From Cordia subcordata (lineage: Eukaryota; Streptophyta; Magnoliopsida; Boraginales; Cordiaceae), in the NCBI GenBank assembly GCA_028554755.1, contig JAPTOF010000016.1:6485001-6549000 (forward strand): a stretch of 64,000 nucleotides of DNA, written 5' to 3'. The notes beneath the pieces are model-generated. The model was given only the letters and a program-made list of their open reading frames with translations, made no database searches and was not told where the DNA came from. Position numbers and translations under genes: made by a program. Of this stretch, positions 60,664 to 64,000 are shown piece after piece. How positions within the stretch are numbered: position 1 is the stretch's first letter; the number at the start of each line of letters is the position of its first letter.

Positions 60664-61494
60664 ATGCAAGAGGCAAATTTAGGATTGAGGGGGTCAAGTG
60701 GTGGTGGAGGTATTGGTAGCGGCGGCTTAACCGATATGTCGATGGCGGCGGCGGTTTCCGGTGAGCAGCACCACCAGCTCAAGGCTGAGATCGCCACTCA
60801 CCCTTTGTATGAGCAGCTCCTTTCAGCTCATGTAGCATGCTTGCGTGTAGCCACACCTATCGATCAGCTGCCCCTAATCGATGCTCAGCTTTCTCAATCT
60901 CATCATCTCATGCGATCTTATGTTTCGCAACAGCAGCGAAATGCTCATCCTCTATCACCCCATGAGAGACAAGAGCTTGACAACTTCTTGGTAGGTTTTC
61001 TTTTTTCTTCTAATTTTATTTTATTTTATTTATAAGATCTCATTTTTATGCTTTCTTAGTATAGATATTAAAATCTACAATTTCAAATTCATGGCACCAG
61101 TAAATTGTGTGACAGAAGGTAAAAAGAGCGAGGTGAGTCTTGTCAGAGTGTCGCATCACGCCGATATTGAGGACTTATCCTATTCTTTTCGCCTTCTCTC
61201 TCTTCGCCTTCTATGTTACTGGTATTCCGAATTCATAATTGTAGCTTTTAGCTTCTACAGTTAGATAAGTTGTTTTTTTTTTTTTTTTATGTCTTTTAGT
61301 TGTTTTTTCTTTTCATCTTCTTTTGTTAAGTGGTTAAGGACTTAAATGATTTTCTCTGTGTTTATGGATGCAGACGCAGTACTTGTTAGTTTTGTGTTCA
61401 TTTAAAGAACAGCTTCAGCAACATGTCAGAGTCCATGCTGTTGAAGCAGTCATGGCCTGCCGTGAAATTGAGCAGAATTTGCAAGCCTTAACCG
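60664..61494 (+). CDS. KNAT7: Class II KNOX homeobox protein KNAT7-like, first two coding exons (partial)
   Basis: Exon 1 is 60664-60990 (109 codons). Exon 2 is 61374-61494 (40 codons plus one base). The donor after ACCG opens an intron that runs past the window edge. The start MQEANLGL is the family N-terminus; an upstream in-frame ATG at 60520 lies in the leader and is not used by relatives. KNOX1 (about residues 37-80, [40 protein letters not shown]) and KNOX2 (about 108-149, [26 protein letters not shown]) are intact. ELK and the TALE homeodomain must lie to the right. KNAT7 is a nuclear repressor in secondary-wall control in Arabidopsis, acting with MYB75 and OFP partners; the same role here is inferred. 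The Gly-rich N-terminus is normal variation. Confidence 0.93.
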
Positions 61495-64000
61495 GTAAAT
61501 TAAGCTTACCCTTTTCTCTCTTCTTCACATCCATACGTACAACAAAGTCAACCAACACACCGTAATATATATCCCGGAAGATTTATTTAGTTTTTAACAT
61601 AATATTATAATGTTACAAATAAATTAACGATAGTAAATTATATCCATTTGATATATGTTTGGTAGGCAAGAGGATAAGAAAGAAAAAAAAAGAGAAAGGA
61701 ATTTGGGGGCCTCTTTTAAGGTTGTGTGGGAGCACAACTAGAGGTGGGTATGGTGGGGCCTAATTTAGAAGGTGTCTAGTAGTTTAAAGGGATGTTTAGG
61801 TGGTTGAGTGGTGGATTGGAACAAAATGTCACAACAAACTACCAATAGCATTAGTTGATGCATGATGATCATTGGTTGGCATTTAGAATATTTGTATTCT
61901 AGAATCTCTTGTGATTTGAAAGGAAAAAAAGAAAGAGAGGAAGAGAAAATTAGAAAATGATGATGATATTTGTTCACCATTCTGCAATTTTTGTACTTTC
62001 GATCAGTTCCTGGTTGTGTACTTTCGAGTTTGTGTCATACATTGTTTTCCTCGAGTGTCTAGAACTGATGAAACTAAAAATTATATTACTCGTTCATGAT
62101 TCCACTTTAACTAGTATGATTAGGCAATTTTAGGAACGAAAGCTATAAACTAATCAACCTAGAGAGGGTAATTAAAACTTGAGAAACAACAATAATCGAT
62201 AGATTGGTTGATCACCTACTAGGTTATTAGTACGACTAATGACTTATATTATTCTCTCACTATTTCAATATTATAAGATTTATATTTAAATGTTAACTCT
62301 ATCATGTGTATTTGATAAGATTTCTATTAAATAATGAAAGATAAAGATTTGAATGGATGATATATAATAATACTCTAGCCATTCAGGCTTGTAAGAAAAA
62401 AAATTTCCCGGGTTCTATGAATGTTATAGATCAATGCAAAATAATAACATGTTTATTAGACTAGCTAGGCACAAGACGTGAGAGTTAAACATCAATTAGT
62501 TGTTATTCCTCGTTTTTTAGCTTGTATTTATAAGTAACCTTGGCTTAGTATATACAGTCAGCAGTTTAATTAGTAGCAAGATAAATTGAGTGATGCATTG
62601 GTTTTTCTTACTTGTAGATAGGGCAATCTTATCCATAATTTAAATGCGACAGAACTATTGCCATCTTGATCTTATATTATTAGAAGCTTAAACCTAATGT
62701 TAATGAACAAGATGTGTTGGCACCGACCTAAAAGTTTTAACAGGTATTAATTTGTTCTTTTTTCCTTAGAAGAAAATTACCATCAAGACTTTGATTGCAT
62801 TGAATATTTTAAGAGAAAGGAAGGAAGCCAAAGGATTAGGCAATCTCTCTCCGTGTTTGGATTGCATTTTGGAAGGAGGATATTCTTATAAATCTCTCTT
62901 CTCCTAATAACAGGACTGTGGATTCTCTCGTGTCAGTCTCTCTTCTCTTAATAAGACTAATTTATAGTCTTATGTTCCTATGTAACGGATTCTTATCCTT
63001 ATATACTCTTCATATTAATAAAATATTTTGACTGACTTCACACACACAAAAAAATGACTTGTAAAGAATATGCATAGATTAGGTAATAATGACTTGTTTC
63101 TTTTGTTTATTATAGTATATACCTTGTTATAGATGTCTTACGAGGAAAGATCAAACATGTAAATGGTTCACTACTAACATTGTCATCACTCTATACTTTT
63201 AAAATTCTTTCGATTATTTTATAATAATCTAATCCTTCTTTCTTGACTTTAATATCATATCATTAATTAATTGCTAATACATTTATTCGAGTGATCTTTT
63301 TATCACACTACTATAACAAAAATTAGATATTTTTAATGTTTAAAATATTAGTTGTTACGTTTAGTAAAAATATTAGTAGACGAATAAAATATTAGAAATC
63401 GGGATTCTTGAAGACAGTTGTAAAAGGAGTCCAACCTTGACTCTTAAAGCAATATAGCTAATTGGTGTTTGTTGAGAAAAACAAAACAAGCTGTTTAACG
63501 TGTTTCCTTTGAGTCATCCTATTAGCTAGGATTACATAAAAGGTGTTTGAAACTGATGTAAAATCAAATCTTCTTAGGTGGAATGAAATTAATTACCTTA
63601 CTGATAAAAAAATGTGTCTGATAAACTAGACAACGTACACTATCATAATAGTCAGATTTCAGAAAACATAATAAAGCATCATTCTTAAATATATTTTGGG
63701 TTTGTAAGTGAAATTATTATTATAAATTTGAGAATAATTATTTTAAATCTCAAATCTACTGGTTCAGAATAGTTAGCTTGAGTTACTACTTAAACTGAAA
63801 AAACATTGACTAATTATAAATCATCATCTAAGTTATCTTGTCTCGCACCAATGCAAGAATTTAGATCAGACATTAGTTCATTAGGTATATTTTATGTGTA
63901 TAATTTGTTATTTCATTAATTAACAAATATATAAATTAAACATATATAATGCTTATAACATTTTTGCGGAGCTATAATGCTTATAACATTTTATGCAAGA
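61495..64000 (+). other. KNAT7 intron 2 (open at the right edge)
   Basis: More than 2.5 kb without any segment that could encode the acidic linker, ELK or homeodomain. A stretch at about 62830-63050 ending AATAAAATATTTTGACTGAC looks like the 3' part of a retroelement LTR (TATATACTCTTC then a polyadenylation-type signal), but no partner or ends were found. Confidence 0.55.

Noticed and set aside
60507..60797. Minus-strand 96-residue frame over the KNAT7 start
   Set aside because: It is the antisense of the GC-rich KNOX exon 1, which has clear family similarity on the plus strand.

Overview
This is an AT-rich nuclear window from a flowering plant, very probably a eudicot. It holds spliced protein genes with GT-AG introns, plant-specific families (DUF1191, TM3/SOC1-clade MADS-box, class II KNOX), Ty1/copia retrotransposons, and MITEs and a Helitron of plant type. 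No bacterial, organellar, rRNA, tRNA or CRISPR feature was recognised. The species cannot be named from the sequence.

Five host genes can be modelled. (1) 1322-2822 (+), a two-exon DUF1191 single-pass membrane protein of 308 aa. (2) 6776-12146 (+), a ten-exon FIZZY-RELATED/CCS52A (Cdh1-type) APC/C activator of 468 aa; every exon junction keeps frame. (3) 24930-15033 (-), a seven-exon MIKC MADS-box gene of the SOC1/AGL14/AGL19 clade, 205 aa, with a first intron of about 7.7 kb. (4) 39896-49030 (+), a twelve-exon MINDY-1/2-type deubiquitinase (old DUF544), 728 aa, with catalytic Cys and His, a ubiquitin-binding MIU-like helix and a C-terminal CaaX-like tail. (5) 60664 to beyond the right edge (+), the first two coding exons of a KNAT7-type class II KNOX gene; the homeodomain exons are outside the window. 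The order DUF1191 - FZR - AGL14/19 - MINDY resembles, as I remember it, the Arabidopsis blocks around AGL14 and AGL19. That supports the clade assignment and suggests an old conserved neighbourhood.

Much of the rest is mobile DNA. There are two Ty1/copia elements with both LTRs and 5-bp target duplications: 28682-34989 (407-bp LTRs, GTTCT) and 53336-58321 (225/229-bp LTRs, CCTTA). Both have interrupted coding regions. A 5'-truncated third copia piece with its 3' LTR lies antisense in the MADS intron 1. A family of about 0.23-kb MITEs with GGGCCTGTTTGG-type ends and 3-bp target duplications is scattered through introns and spacers, with two longer relatives (0.73 and 1.09 kb). There is also a Helitron-like element, a LINE ORF2 remnant and a SINE-like fragment.

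The most interesting local structures are these. A second copy of the FZR promoter and 5' leader, including the start codon and the E2F-like sites, lies 2 kb upstream and is fused to LINE debris. A perfect 120-bp palindrome is preceded by a direct repeat of its arm. A copia element has almost identical LTRs but seven nonsense codons. No previously undescribed multi-gene system was found; the findings are mostly genome-structure and regulatory observations.
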